Shown here: one piece after another, positions 11,291-22,839 of the stretch
Layout of the letters: each line of letters opens with the position of its first letter
How positions within the stretch are numbered: position 1 is the first letter of the stretch
Assembly: GCA_030180135.1 (NCBI GenBank)
Contig: CM058239.1
Location: 109,711,318 to 109,775,317, forward strand
Length of the DNA stretch: 64,000 nucleotides
From: Orychophragmus violaceus
Lineage: Eukaryota > Streptophyta > Magnoliopsida > Brassicales > Brassicaceae
Direction of reading: 5' to 3'
Position numbers and translations under genes: made by a program
The notes under the pieces: generated by a model
What the model saw: the letters and a program-made list of their open reading frames with translations, nothing else
Told to the model about the DNA's origin: nothing
The model's database searches: none

Positions 11291-12191
11291 GGAGAAGCTC
11301 TCCTCTATCTCATCTCCATACCCATTCATGCGATGGGGAATGGACATCGTGGGACCATTAATCGCATCCGGCAAAAAGAAAGCCACGCACCTATTGGTGA
11401 TGACGGACTACTTCACCAAATGGATTGAAGCAGAGTCGTACCAAAAAGTTAAGGACGTTCACGTTAAGGAGTTCGTCTGGCGAAACATCGTTTGCCGACA
11501 TGGACTACCCCACGAGATCATCACCGATAATGGACCTCAGTTCATATCAAACACGTTCAAAGAGTTCTGCAGAATTTGGAACATAAAGCTCACTTACTCG
11601 ACGCCACACTATCCCCAAGGGAACGGGCTGGCAGAAGCAGCTAACAAAGCAATTATGAACAGTCTCAAGAAAAGACTCAATGAGTGCAAAACAACCTGGA
11701 GCGACGAGCTCCCAGCCGTACTCTGGGCCTATCGGACTACCCCCCGCAAATCCACCGGTGAGACTCCTTTCTCGCTGGCTTATGGAATCGAGGCGGTAGT
11801 ACCAGCCGAAATCCTCGTGTCAAGCATCCGCAAGTAAGAATGCCCACGACAAGAGGAACTTAACAACAAGATGATAACTGACGAGCTCGACCTCGTCGAC
11901 GAAAGAAGGAACCTCGCATTAGCTCGACTCCAGAATTACCAACAAGCCGCAGCTCGCTACTATGATTCCCGAATCAGAACTCGAAGGTTTCAAGTAGGAG
12001 AGCTCGTCTTACGGAAAGTGTTCGACCATAAAAAGGAAGAACACGCTGGAAAGTTAGGAGCAAAGTGGGAAGGTCCTTACCAGGTCACCGATGTTATGAA
12101 GGACGGGGTCTACCGACTCAAGTCGGTAGAAACCCAAAAGCCCGAACTACGACCTTGGAACATCATCAACATCAAGAAGTACTTCCACTAA
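11291..12191 (+). pseudogene. Tat-type Ty3/gypsy integrase, 3' end of pol (element D)
   Basis: Integrase catalyses insertion of the element's cDNA. The core is readable from ISSPYPFMRWGMDIVGPL: catalytic Asp in MDIVG, second Asp in TDNGPQF, and Glu in NGLAEAANKA. It is followed by FSLAYGIEAVVPAEI and a C-terminal domain ending GPYQVTDVMKDGVYRL and RPWNIINIKKYFH, a pattern typical of the Tat branch. One in-frame TAA at 11835-11837 interrupts an otherwise continuous frame. The zinc-binding domain, RT, protease and gag are missing: sequence left of about 11290 is not pol-like, so the element is 5'-truncated. It continues across three later insertions to its 3' LTR at 45574. Confidence 0.85.
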
Positions 12192-12527
12192 GAGTACATC
12201 AACATAATCGAACTACGAAATGGCTTGATCCCCTTAAAAGGGTACGTAGGCAGCTCGACTTCGAGCGCAGCCGCCCCCCGATTCTTTTAATCCGTATAAG
12301 GTTTAGAAGAATTATAGGTTTTGGAAAGATCATTCCGGATCTCTTTCTTTGGGACGAGGTCGAGACAGCTATTCAAGCATACAACCTCTACACGCACTCT
12401 AAATCAGATCTTTGTAAGTCTACTTCGATTCGTTCTCATACTTAATATTTCCCTTGTCAATTCAGCGATTGAGCCTGAATCTTACATTACGAAGTAGTCG
12501 CGCCTCAAACTGTTCTTGGCAAAGAGC
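12192..12527 (+). other. Element D, non-coding sequence after integrase
   Basis: This is sequence downstream of integrase without a convincing frame. It ends in the target duplication AGAGC (12523-12527) made by copia element A, and element D resumes at 20162. Confidence 0.7.
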
Positions 12528-13200
12528 TGTTGGAATTGTGTCCAGTAATCTCGGTACTGTCTCTAGAAAGTAAGAGTATGTCAATGATCAGACATAAGTC
12601 ATATAATACTGGGGGTCATGATGGCTTGCTAGAGTCCGCTCATGATCTATAAGTCTTGGACTTATTGCCTTTATTATATGATCCCATATGGGTCACACGC
12701 CTAAGCTAACAGGAAAATGTGTAGGAACGGTGTAGCAGAAGTACGGTAAAAGTGCTAGGCATTTACTGTACTTAGAGAGAATAATTGGGTTTGGCCACTG
12801 TGTGTCGATCGATACACAAGGAGTGTCGATCGACACAGTGCGCGAACGCCTCGGAGTTAATTGGCCTTTGGGCCAAATGGCCCAAAACGAACTGAACGAG
12901 TTATATAAACTTAAGACGAGTTCAGGTCGATGAGAAGCCCTAGCCGCGAGTCTCCTCTCTCTCTCTGCGCCGATTTCCTCCTGGTCTAGCAGCCTCTTCC
13001 TGCTCGGTGTGCGTGTGTGAACCTCTGGAGGAGTTATCTCTCGGTGGCTCTTTGATCTCTGACATACCATCCCTTTCCGCTGCAATAAACAGGTATAAGG
13101 TGAGATCATCATTTGTTTCTATTCGAGAAGAACCTAGATCCGCATGTTTAGGTTGATATGAATCTAAGAATTAAATCAGGATTGACTAAACATTCCTTCA
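12528..13200 (+). repeat. Element A 5' LTR
   Basis: 673 bp, starting TGTTGGAATTGTGTCC and ending ACATTCCTTCA. It contains a TATATAAA box near 12902-12909, a likely promoter core. It also holds two TCGATCGA palindromes (12801-12840) arranged as GTGTCGATCGATACAC and GTGTCGATCGACAC. Open frames on either strand inside it are not genes. Confidence 0.93.
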
Positions 13201-13201
13201 G

Positions 13202-13214
13202 TGGTATCAGAGCC
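13202..13214 (+). promoter_or_regulatory. Element A primer-binding site
   Basis: TGGTATCAGAGCC lies one base after the LTR. It is complementary to the 3' end of initiator methionine tRNA, the usual primer for plant copia elements. Confidence 0.88.
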
Positions 13215-13386
13215 ATGGTGCTGGTTTTTCTTGTTTAGATTCAAGTTTAGGATTGTTTTTCTTGTTTAAAAGTGTTTTGAATCAACTACTGATAAGAGAA
13301 ATCACTTAAGTAACAAGAATTGAAACCTAAACATATGAAAAATCGCATGATCAAGCTATATGATTTGATATGCGATCTAATCCGAG

Positions 13387-13755
13387 AGAATGAGAATCGG
13401 CCAGAATCGCATGGATCGATCGATACGATCGCATGGATCGGTCGATACAATCGGAGATCGCATGGATCGATCGATACGATCGCATGGATCGGTCGATACA
13501 GACTCTCGGCAAAACCTGTTAACGCGTGAAAGCATCGATCGATGCAGGATCGATGCAGGTTCGATGTTGGTGCATCGACCGATGCGGTTGGTGCATCGAT
13601 CGACACGGTTAGGGTTTTGGCTCGGTTCCGTGCATGCGTGAGAGCATCGATCGATACAGGATCGATGCACGATCGATGCAGGATCGATGATAAGAGCATC
13701 GACCGATGCGGTTGATGGATCGATCGACACGGTTGGTTCATCGATCGACATGGTT
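13387..13755. repeat. Array of TCGATCGA/ATCGATGC palindromes in A's leader
   Basis: The leader carries many copies of short palindrome-centred units such as GCATGGATCGATCGATACG, GCATCGATCGATGCAGG and GCATCGACCGATGCGG, separated by short unique DNA. The first block (about 13400-13500) is two tandem copies. Open frames on both strands here are by-products of this low-complexity sequence. Confidence 0.85.
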
Positions 13756-14896
13756 GGTTTAAGGCTCGGTTTAATATTTTGATTAAAATTATTCGTCCTG
13801 GTTTAATAAACAGATTTAATAATTTTATTAAGTCTGGTTAAACCGGGACAAGAAATCCAATGTCGAAAGAATTATTGGATTTAGTGCCTAAACCAGGATT
13901 TTCTAATTTGATTTGGTTGGACCAAATAAATTGAGAAAATCCGGTTTAGTAAATAACCGGTTGACAATTGTGGTCGTCGTAGTAATTAATTTTGGTTAGA
14001 CCAATTTTAATGAACCAGACCGGTTATGTCATCTAATTGGACGATCGGGTTATGTCTCGGACATAGACCAATTCTTCGGCCTCGGGCCAAGAAGTTAAAA
14101 CGATTGGGCCAATTATTTGAGTCTTTCTTCAGATTTAATTTAAAATTTATTTTATAAAGAATATAAATCGATTTTAAATTAAAATTTCCGATATTTTGAA
14201 ATTAGAAAGTTTCTCAATTTATAGAAGTTTCTAGATTTGCATGATTCGGATTTTAAGAAATTTCTAAAGTTAGAAAGTTTCCGGTTTTAGAAAGTTTCCA
14301 ATTTTAGAAAGTTTCCTAAAATAGTAGGTTTCCAAAAATAGAAAGTTTCCCGAAATAGTAATCTTCTATTTTGGGAATGAAATTTTAATAAACCTACGAA
14401 CCTCAAATAATATCAAGCGTTGGATGTCTTGTCCAGGCTATGTCAGCTGTTGAAGCCCATTCAATCGTATTCATGGCCTTACAGTGTGAGGGTGTCTGCT
14501 TTTGCGTGGGTAAGACGGTTTGTGATTCATAAATGTCATTGGGAGTCCCAGACATTAATGATTACATGACTGTATAGTCTGGTTTTCTTGACTAGGCCAT
14601 CGGGAGTCCCGGGCCTTGAGACATCAGAGTGGATTGGGCCTCGGGCCCAGATTCACAACCAAGAGTTATATCACGGATATAATTAGCCGATATAGGGCTT
14701 ACCGATATAAGCTAAGGTTGGGTGATGGCCAGTGGCCCACTTTGATCTTAGTTATATGTGGATCTTGGAATCATTATATTCTATTGAGGGTAACTGATGT
14801 TATTGAATATAATGCATGATTAATCATATTAAGTATAATACAAGATTAATCACATTGAACATATTAACTAAAATCCTTTTATCTTAATTTTCAGTT

Positions 14897-15990
14897 ATGA
14901 CTAGCACAAACAATCAAAACACTTTCTCGATCCGGTCTGTCCTTAAGATGGACAAGCTGAACGGATCAAATTTCTTGACTTGGTCGCGGAACCTGAGGCT
15001 AGTTCTCAGACAGGAGAGAAAGGACTATGTCCTTGAGAGAGCTCTCCCCGTGAGGATCGGGTCCAATGCTTCTCATGCAGTATATGATGCTTGGAATAAG
15101 CATTATAATGATGCGGTAGATGTGCGTGGTCTGATATTGGCTACCATGGACTCAACTTGCGGAAGCAATATGAGAACATGGAGTCGCCAATAGAGATGAT
15201 CAGCAGCCTGAAATTGAAATTTCAGGAGCAGATAAGAGTGGAGAGATACCGGTTGGTTAAGTCTCTCACTAGCTGCAAGCTACCAAATGATAATCCAGTG
15301 AGTCCTCATGTCAGTAAAATGATGGGTTACATTGATAACCTGAGGAAACTGGATTATCCAGTTAGCCAAGAATTGGCAACTGAAATCATTCTGCAGTCAC
15401 TGCCGTCAAGCTATGATAAGTTCAGAAAGAACTATATCAAGAAAGGCTTAACGAAGACGCTGACTGAACTGCATGATATGCTCAAGACAGTTGAGCCAAA
15501 CGTGAAGAGTACCCTGTACAATCTCATGAATGAGAAGGGTAGGTTTACTAAACCTAATGCTGACAAGGGTGAAGACAAAGTTGTCCAGATTTTGAATCAT
15601 GGCAAGCGTGTGCCTTCTGAGCCCGAGTCAGATACCTCTTACGTTGGTAAGTGCTGCTACTGTAAGGAGACAGGGCATTGGAAGAGAGATTGCATTAAAT
15701 TCATGGAAGATGATGAGGAGTTAAAGTCGATGTATGAGACTACTTCCTCAGGTATTCATGTTATTACTTCAAGTTCTACCTTAAAGGTATTGGATACTGG
15801 TTGTGGCACTGATATTTGTGATAATATGCAGAGCCTAAGCAACAGTAGAACGTCCTTAAAGGTATTGGATACTGGTTGTGGCACTGATATTTGTAATAAT
15901 ATGCAGAGCCTAAGCAACAGTAGAACGTTGAAGGAAGGGCAAGTGAAACTACATGTCTGGAAGGAGCTTGGGATGCTGCCTCAGCCGTAG
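14897..15990 (+). pseudogene. Element A gag with start of protease, frameshifted
   Basis: Copia gag, the nucleocapsid protein that packages element RNA. The frame starts MTSTNNQNTFSIRSVLKMD and contains LNGSNFLTWSRNLRLVLRQE, the copia gag N-terminal pattern. It continues in another frame (15157 onward) to a CCHC knuckle CCYCKETGHWKRDC near 15652-15693. A one-base loss near 15150, relative to the antisense copy at 34626-35516, breaks the frame. After the knuckle only the protease active-site neighbourhood VLDTGCGTDIC remains, duplicated. The frame then stops at 15988-15990, so protease and everything downstream are not translated. Confidence 0.85.
15779..15928 (+). repeat. 75-bp tandem duplication of the protease active-site segment
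   Basis: Two adjacent 75-bp copies (15779-15853, 15854-15928) differ by one visible base. Each encodes LKVLDTGCGTDIC. The length is a multiple of three, so the frame is kept. The related antisense copy near 34570-34635 has a single unit. Confidence 0.88.
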
Positions 15991-16139
15991 GGTTTTTCAC
16001 TCATAGATCCCTTTAAGGCTTGGTTTTGTATTAAGTAATTGCTACAATGTAACTGCTTTAAGCAGAGTTGTCTTTCATTTTCTTGTAAGAATTTGAATGT
16101 TTTTCATTGTGATAAAAGACAAGTTTTGTTCTTTTGATC

Positions 16140-18600
16140 TTAATGAAATATTAATTGTAGCACCCTATTCATGGAATGGGTTTTATATCTTAAACCAAAG
16201 TGTGCCTAAATGTAACATAAATACCGAATTGGTTTAAATCTGATGAATTAAACCTGATTTTTCTTGGCATAAAGTCTTGGTCACATAGAGTAAGTCGGAT
16301 TCAGAAATCCCATAGTCATGGACTTTTGGGCTCATTTGATAAAATATCTTATGAGACTTGAATTCTATTTGCTAGACCAAAAGGTAAAGGGCCTATCTTA
16401 GCCGAGCTAGAGAAAGGCCCAAAGGCTTATTGGACCTGGAACATACTCATGTATGTGGCCCAATGAGCAGTAATGCAAGAGAAAAATCTCCTATACTTCA
16501 TTGTCTCTACTGATTACTTCAGTGAGTGTGACTGTGTTCATTTGATGAGACACAAGTCGGAATTCTTTGACATGGTCGAAAGAGTTCCAGAATGAAGTAT
16601 AGGATCTGAATGACAAAAGTATTAAGACTCTGGATTGAATCACGAGTGAGAATACTTAAGTCATTGATTGTGTGATCATCTGAATGAGTGTGAAATCGTT
16701 TCACAGCTCATTTCTCCTGAAAACCTGAAGGTTTTTCTGTGAGAAAGAATCATATCTTATTAGAAATGATTAAAGATGAGTCACACGAATCTTCCATGAT
16801 ATTATTTAAGAATAACGCTCTAAATTATCTAAGTTTACGCTGAAATAGTTCCACCAATATCAGTTGAAAGACACCACGTAAATGTGGATTGGAATCGATC
16901 CAAATTCGTCTTTACTGAGTATTTGTAGTTGTGCTACTTCGCTGGTTGTCCTAGGGAAACCAAGGCTTGTTACTTTTACGTCCATTCTGTTTTCTAAGAA
17001 GGGAAGTTAATTTCCAAGAAGAACAGTGGGAGTAAAAGTATAACTCGAAGAAATTCGAGAAATACAGGAGGCTGCTTAACCTGTTGAGGGAGAGCAGCGG
17101 AAGGATTTACAGATTTCTGTAGAATCTACACCTGTGGATTATGGAGTTCGCAGATATGAATGAATCAGCAAGTTAATTTCCAAGAAGAACAGTGGGAGTA
17201 AAAGTATAACTCGAAGAAATTCGAGAAATACAGGAGGCTGCTTAACCTGTTGAGGGAGAGCAGCGGAAGGATTTACAGATTTCTGTAGAATCTACACCTG
17301 TGGATTATGGAGTTCGCAGATATGAATGAATCAGTTACTGATCCGAGAGTGATTTCTCGTCATTAGTTGAACCTGATAATCATTCATATCTGCACCTCTG
17401 GAGCCAGAAGTTCGCAGATATGAATGAATCAGTTACTAATCCGAGAGTAATTTCTCGTCATTAGTTGAACCTGATAATCATTGAAAGTTCGCATGATCTG
17501 ATAATCATTGAAAGCGACGAATCTGCGAAATTCAAAGAAGCGAAAGTGAGCCCGGACTCCGAAAAATTACATTTTATGTAAGTTAGCTTCATTGATCCAT
17601 TCATGGATGGAAGCAAACATATCGGAGTTGGAATCTTCGTTCTGTTGAAGTAGTCAAGGTTTTGACTTGAACAGGAACGAAGCGGAACTGTGTGTTTACT
17701 AATAGATTAATGGGAGCGATATTGCATTTCTCAAAGTGTATGTCGATGACATACTGATTCTCGGATATAACGTCCCAACGCTGTAGTCGGTAAAGGACTA
17801 GCTTGGGAGTTGGTTTAATGATTGACATGGGTAAAGCCACGTAGTTCTTGGATTTTGGATCTAAAGATAGAGATCCAAAAGAGCTGGTAAGACAAAGTCA
17901 GGATTCTTAAATTGACAAAGTCCTACACGTTTTGAGCAATCCAAGAAGGGTTTTATGCCAATGTCACATGGCATTAAAGTTAAGCAAGATACAGTATCCT
18001 ACGATAACTGCTGAGCTTAAATGCATGGATGAGATTCCATATGCGTCGGCAATTGGATCTATCATGTATGCCATGAAACATACTTGTTTGATGTTGCTTT
18101 AATATTAAGCAAGACAAATAAAGACCAGTCAAATCCAACAAAGAATCAAGTTTCCTAAAGTATGTCCTAAAGTATTTGAGGAATACTAAGGATAAGTTCT
18201 TGATTTACGGAGAAAGTGAGGTGCTATGAGTCGATAGAGTCTGAAAGGCAAGTTTTCAACAGACAAAGATGATTTCCGGTCACAGTCCGGTTATATCTTG
18301 TGTTTGTCTGGCGGTGCACGGCACTGTTGCTGACTCCATGACTTAAGCTGAATCTTTCGCAGCTTGGGAAGCGGCGAAAGAGGTTGTTTGGAAAGAAGAG
18401 TTCATCACTGAACTTGATGTGATTCCAGCATAGATGAAACTAGCTGCACATCAGAGGTCCAAACACCTTGAGGATAGGTATAACTTATTCCGTGAGATAA
18501 ATGACAGAGATGTTAAGTAGATCAGCAAGTTTCAACGAATGAGAACGTTGCTAATCTATTAACGAAGCCACTCCATAGGCCTAAGCACGAGTCGCGGACT
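16140..18600 (+). pseudogene. Element A pol, heavily decayed
   Basis: Remnants of integrase, reverse transcriptase and RNase H can be recognised by comparison with element B, but with many stops and deletions. For example 17742-17770 reads YVDDILILG, the RT catalytic box. About 18240-18400 resembles the B segment around QTDQDDFRSQSGYIF and the DSTTEAE region of RNase H. The same decayed body occurs inverted in composite C (about 32100-34330), so the decay predates both insertions. Confidence 0.8.
17004..17335 (+). repeat. 166-bp tandem duplication in decayed pol
   Basis: A 166-bp unit beginning AAGTTAATTTCCAAGAAG is repeated head to tail at 17004 and 17170. A second, shorter partial duplication (unit containing TTACTRATCCGAGAGTRATT) follows at about 17334-17490. 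The matching region of composite C has a single copy. Confidence 0.82.
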
Positions 18601-19488
18601 GTTGCTGTAGGATAAGTGAAATTAAGATGTAGTCTTAATTTCAGTGGGAGTTATTAAAGGGCTTTATTTAGTTATTGATATGTTCTTGTAAAACATTTGA
18701 GATGTTTAATAATGAAATTATTATTTCAAGATTATTTTAACTGTGATGAAATAATCGTTCCAAAATGATATGAACCATTTTATAGGTCATCGAAGTAAAT
18801 GACTTGATCTTGAGTCATCGAAGTCATTTAGCTTGATCATGAGACCCTATATTTGATAGATGGCTTATATCATCCTGTCCCTAGTCGAAGGTTGTTGAAA
18901 TTGGAACACCAACAACCGTGTGAGACTGGATTGGTACGTGACTTATGACAAAGTCTCAGTGTGTCATAGATGCGCGGCATCAAAGTCAGTACATAGGTGT
19001 ATGTTTGGGAACATACGACCGGACAAGACCCGCTTATAAGAACTCTTCAGGATATTTATATCTGTGTCATAAGAGATTCTTACTACGACTATAGAGTATA
19101 GTCCTTAGACCTGAGTTCGCATGCATGTGACTGCACATGGACTGATGCTCTTTGATCATTGTCTAACGCTATCGTTCTGCGATAGTTATAAGGACCTTGT
19201 TTGGGTACATTATGAAATGAGTAGTTTACAGTGATGGAACAAGACGGAATTTGTCCCTCCAATATAAATGGAGTGAATATCTCTAGGCCAATCGGAGATT
19301 TGAATACTGGAAAATGCATGGCCATGCTCAAACGGACTGTCCCGAGTCGTTTGGATTGTCAGTATCGAATCAGAGTCCGATGAACAAGATTAGGCTTTAT
19401 AAGGATGACACCAATCTTTCCTTATGACTAATCGAGATATTGTGACAAAAGGATTATGAATACAGAGATTCCAGTACAAGTGGGAGAT

Positions 19489-20161
19489 TGTTGGAATTGT
19501 GTCCAGTAATCTCGGTACTGTCTCTAGAAAGTAAGAGTATGTCAATGATCAGACATAAGTCATATAATACTGGGGGTCATGATGGCTTGCTAGAGTCCGC
19601 TCATGATCTATAAGTCTTGGACTTATTGCCTTTATTATATGATCCCATATGGGTCACACGCCTAAGCTAACAGGAAAATGTGTAGGAACGGTGTAGCAGA
19701 AGTACGGTAAAAGTGCTAGGCATTTACTGTACTTAGAGAGAATAATTGGGTTTGGCCACTGTGTGTCGATCGATACACAAGGAGTGTCGATCGACACAGT
19801 GCGCGAACGCCTCAGAGTTAATTGGCCTTTGGGCCAAATGGCCCAAAACGAACTGAACGAGTTATATAAACTTAAGACGAGTTCAGGTCGATGAGAAGCC
19901 CTAGCCGCGAGTCTCCTCTCTCTCTCTGCGCCGATTTCCTCCTGGTCTAGCAGCCTCTTCCTGCTCGGTGTGCGTGTGTGAACCTCTGGAGGAGTTATCT
20001 CTCGGTGGCTCTTTGATCTCTGACATACCATCCCTTTCCGCTGCAATAAACAGGTATAAGGTGAGATCATCATTTGTTTCTATTCGAGAAGAACCTAGAT
20101 CCGCATGTTTAGGTTGATATGAATCTAAGAATTGAATCAGGATTGACTAAACATTCCTTCA
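19489..20161 (+). repeat. Element A 3' LTR
   Basis: 673 bp, the same length as the 5' LTR, with two visible substitutions. It is preceded by the polypurine tract AAGTGGGAGAT, which primes plus-strand DNA synthesis. The region 18600-19488 before it is 3' untranslated sequence very similar to that of element B. Confidence 0.93.
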
Positions 20162-20969
20162 AGAGCTCGAGCTCAAATGCAATTGACTTAAAAGTTCACA
20201 AAGAACTCACTAAGGCAATTCAAGACAGGCTACTTGTCGACCCCTCCGAAGATGTTCAAGTTGCCATAACGGCCAAAGTCTATGCTAAGGCATGAAAGAT
20301 TCGAAAGAAATTCATAAAAAAAAAAGAAGAGGACACGATGTCCTCGAGTTCAAACAAAAGCCCATAAAAGGCAATACCAAAAACAAAGAAAAAGCCCCCT
20401 TGGGCAACAAAAGTCTGAGAAAGAAGTTAAAAGCCCCCTCGGGCAACAACAACAACATGTTTTATTTAAAACACAGCAAAAGAGGAGTCTCCGACCTGGC
20501 CCTCCGCCTCGTCCCCCGCCTACCTTCTCGGCCGAGAGTCGATCTCGTCGATTGCCCCCGGATCGGTCTCAGTCGGAGGAACAGGCGGAGGATCTCCCCC
20601 GGTCACGGAATCCTCCGAAATTGCCGGCAAGGCAAGCTTGTCGATGCTAAAATCAGAGACTGCCGCGGCCTCCATCTCCGCTGTGGCGAGTCATTTTTTC
20701 TCGGCCAACTTAAGCACCTCCTCGGTCATATCCACCTCTCCGGCCGCGATCTCAGCGATGAGCTCGATGTTGGCCAAAGTTTCTTGGAGACGGATCTCGG
20801 CACTAGTCTGGGCCTTCCTCTTCTCGGCTTTCTCCTTAATTTCAGCCAGAATAGTCAGGTACTGGTCGTTGAGCTCCCTCCGAGCCTTATGAAGTGCGAC
20901 CGACCCGACTCCACCACGGTTCGAATTCGAGTCTCAGCGGCGATAAGCTGACGAGACAGATCCTCCTCT
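20162..20969 (-). pseudogene. Element D, coiled-coil end of its antisense gene
   Basis: Element D resumes here. On the minus strand about 20690-20964 reads EEDLSRQLIAAETRIRTVVE. After a frameshift it continues with RRELNDQYLTILAEIKEKAE, SAEIRLQETLANIELIAEIA and EVDMTEEVLKLAEKK and stops. It is glutamate/lysine-rich, with heptad spacing typical of coiled coil. It continues the antisense gene whose earlier parts lie at 37915-38899 and 44163-44957, now separated by insertions. About 20162-20680 has no convincing frame. The last five bases (CCTCT, 20965-20969) are the target duplication of composite C. Confidence 0.65.
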
Positions 20970-21062
20970 TGTAGGATTATGCGTTTTTCCATGGTTCAAT
21001 TCTCAGATTGCAACCTAGCACATAATCTTAAACAGATCTAGGTTCTTGTAATCGAATCATAA
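20970..21062 (-). repeat. Composite C, stump of third LTR
   Basis: 93 bp match the terminal part of the C LTR (read on the plus strand as TGTAGGATTATGCGTTTTTCC). It is joined directly to gag start sequence (ATCCGTTCAGTTTGTCC), so a deletion removed the rest of this LTR and the whole interior. Confidence 0.88.
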
Positions 21063-22839
21063 TCCGTTCAGTTTGTCCATCTCAAGGACAGACCGGATCG
21101 AGAAAGTGTTTTGATTGTTTGTGCTAGTCATAACTGAAATTTAGAGATAAATAGAGTTTTAGTTATTTAGTTCATAAAAGAGTAATCTTAATAACTTATA
21201 AGAAAACTCGCATTGCATTCAAAATTTCTTTGTTCAACCTCATAAGAATGCAATGATTCCGAGACCCATGTTCAGCTAAATCCAAAGTGGGCCACTGGCC
21301 GTCACCCAGAATTAGCTTTACTTGGTAAGCATACACACAGCTAGTTATATCTCATATAACTCTCGGTTGTGAATTGGGCCCAAGGCCCAAAACACCAGAT
21401 GTCTCAAGGCTCGGGACTCCCGATGGCCCAGTCAAGGAAACCAATCTCTTACAGCCAAATAATCACTAAAGTCTGGGACTCCCAATGAAATTAGTGACTA
21501 TATACTACTTTACTTACGCGAAAACAGACACCTCACACTGTAAGCCATATCTGTAATCGAATAAGCGTTAAGTAGCTGACAAGATTGAAAAGACATCCAA
21601 GCTTGATATTGGTTTTGAGGATTTTAAGTTTTATTTCCAAAAATAGAAGATTACTATTTTGGGAAACTTACTTGTTTTAGAAACTTTCTAAATTTAGAAA
21701 CATTCTAAAAGTAGAAATTTCTAATTTAATATTTTATTAATATTTTGGGTTGGGTCACAAATTATAGGCCCAATTCTTGGCCCAAGACCATAGAATTCCA
21801 ATTGGCCCAATAATTTGACATAACCGAGTCGGTTTATTAATTCTGGTCCAAGACCAAATTAACTATCAAAACCATCGGTTATTTACTAAACCAGACCAGC
21901 TCTAAATTATTTGGTCCAACCAAATCAAACTTAGACCAGCCTTCGGTTTAGGTTAAAATTCAATTTTATGAATTTCAATCCGGTTTAACCAGAAATTAAA
22001 TAATACCAATTGTATTAAATAATTTCTAGCAAACCGCAATTTGGGTTAACCGCTTGAACCACCAATTAAATTGGATCGGTTCAATTAAGTCCAAAACCGG
22101 GAAGAAACACCTAGTGTTTTAGCCAATTTTGACCTAACTTGCGGTTTAAGGCTTTAAACACTCGATTAACCGCCAATTAAATGGACCGGATTAATCGGTG
22201 CGGTTTGGGCAACGAACCGCGAAGCTCGGTTTAACCGATTGACTATTCGCGGGACGTAAAATTTAACGGGCCAAACGATCGGATCCATGATCCAACTCGG
22301 CCCATCACGCATGATCCGTCCCACGGCCTCACGATCAATTGATCGATCTCGGCCCAAACGATCACACGGTCATCGGTCGCTCATGCTTGGCCAACGCACG
22401 ATCGATGATCGACTCATGATCGATCACTCACGATCACGCATCACACGGCACATCGTGCGATCGATCGCTTGGCACAATGACATGATCGATCATTAACCGA
22501 TCGATACATACGACCATCAAGCGATCCATCCAAGCCAAGGCCGATCGATCATCAGCACTAACGCTATCGATCCGAGACCAAGACAAGAAAGCCGATTAGG
22601 GTATTGATTCTTGCGATGCAAGAAACCGATGGCAACCCATCATCTTAATGATCCGATCACATTAAGATACATGCGATCATCGGCCACATCCCATACTTTT
22701 GATCTGAGACCAAAAAACATGTAGCCAATTAGGGTTTTAAGATTTTAATCAATTTTAATTCATTCAATTGATTCAAAAACCTTTAAACATTCATATGATC
22801 CAAATTACAAGAATCTAATGACCTAAGCTCTGATACCAC
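21063..22839 (-). other. Composite C, duplicated leader with gag start codons
   Basis: This nearly repeats 35447-37224 (I count about nine differences). On the minus strand it runs from the primer-binding site (TGGTATCAGAGCT, about 22826-22838) through the leader to the gag ATG at 21131-21129 and about 23 codons. The part near 22260-22560 is rich in CGATCGATC words. Confidence 0.85.

Larger units (their letters stand above)
12528..20161 (+). mobile_element. Copia element A: young, chimeric, non-autonomous
   Basis: A complete Ty1/copia-type element with two 673-bp LTRs, a primer-binding site, gag, decayed pol and a polypurine tract, flanked by the perfect duplication AGAGC (12523-12527 and 20162-20166). 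I see only two differences between its LTRs, so insertion was recent. Yet the body (14897-18600) has a frameshifted gag and a pol full of stops and deletions. The LTR, leader and 3' region resemble element B; the body resembles the composite C. It must have depended on proteins from another element. Confidence 0.9.

Noticed and set aside
11835..11837. TAA in element D integrase as a programmed stop
   Set aside because: Integrase domains of this branch are normally one piece; a simple nonsense change in an old element is more likely.
12693..13112. Open frames inside the element A LTR (same frame in the 3' LTR)
   Set aside because: They appear identically in both LTRs, run antisense to the element, and contain palindrome-derived SIDT peptides; they are by-products of LTR sequence, not genes.
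13286..13751. Overlapping open frames on both strands rich in Ser-Ile-Asp or Arg-Ser
   Set aside because: They arise from the palindrome array in element A's leader; both strands are open because the repeat has few stop words.
13387..13755. CRISPR-like look of the repeat array
   Set aside because: Units are short, palindromic and variable, spacing is irregular, there are no spacers of fixed length, and the DNA is a plant nuclear retrotransposon.
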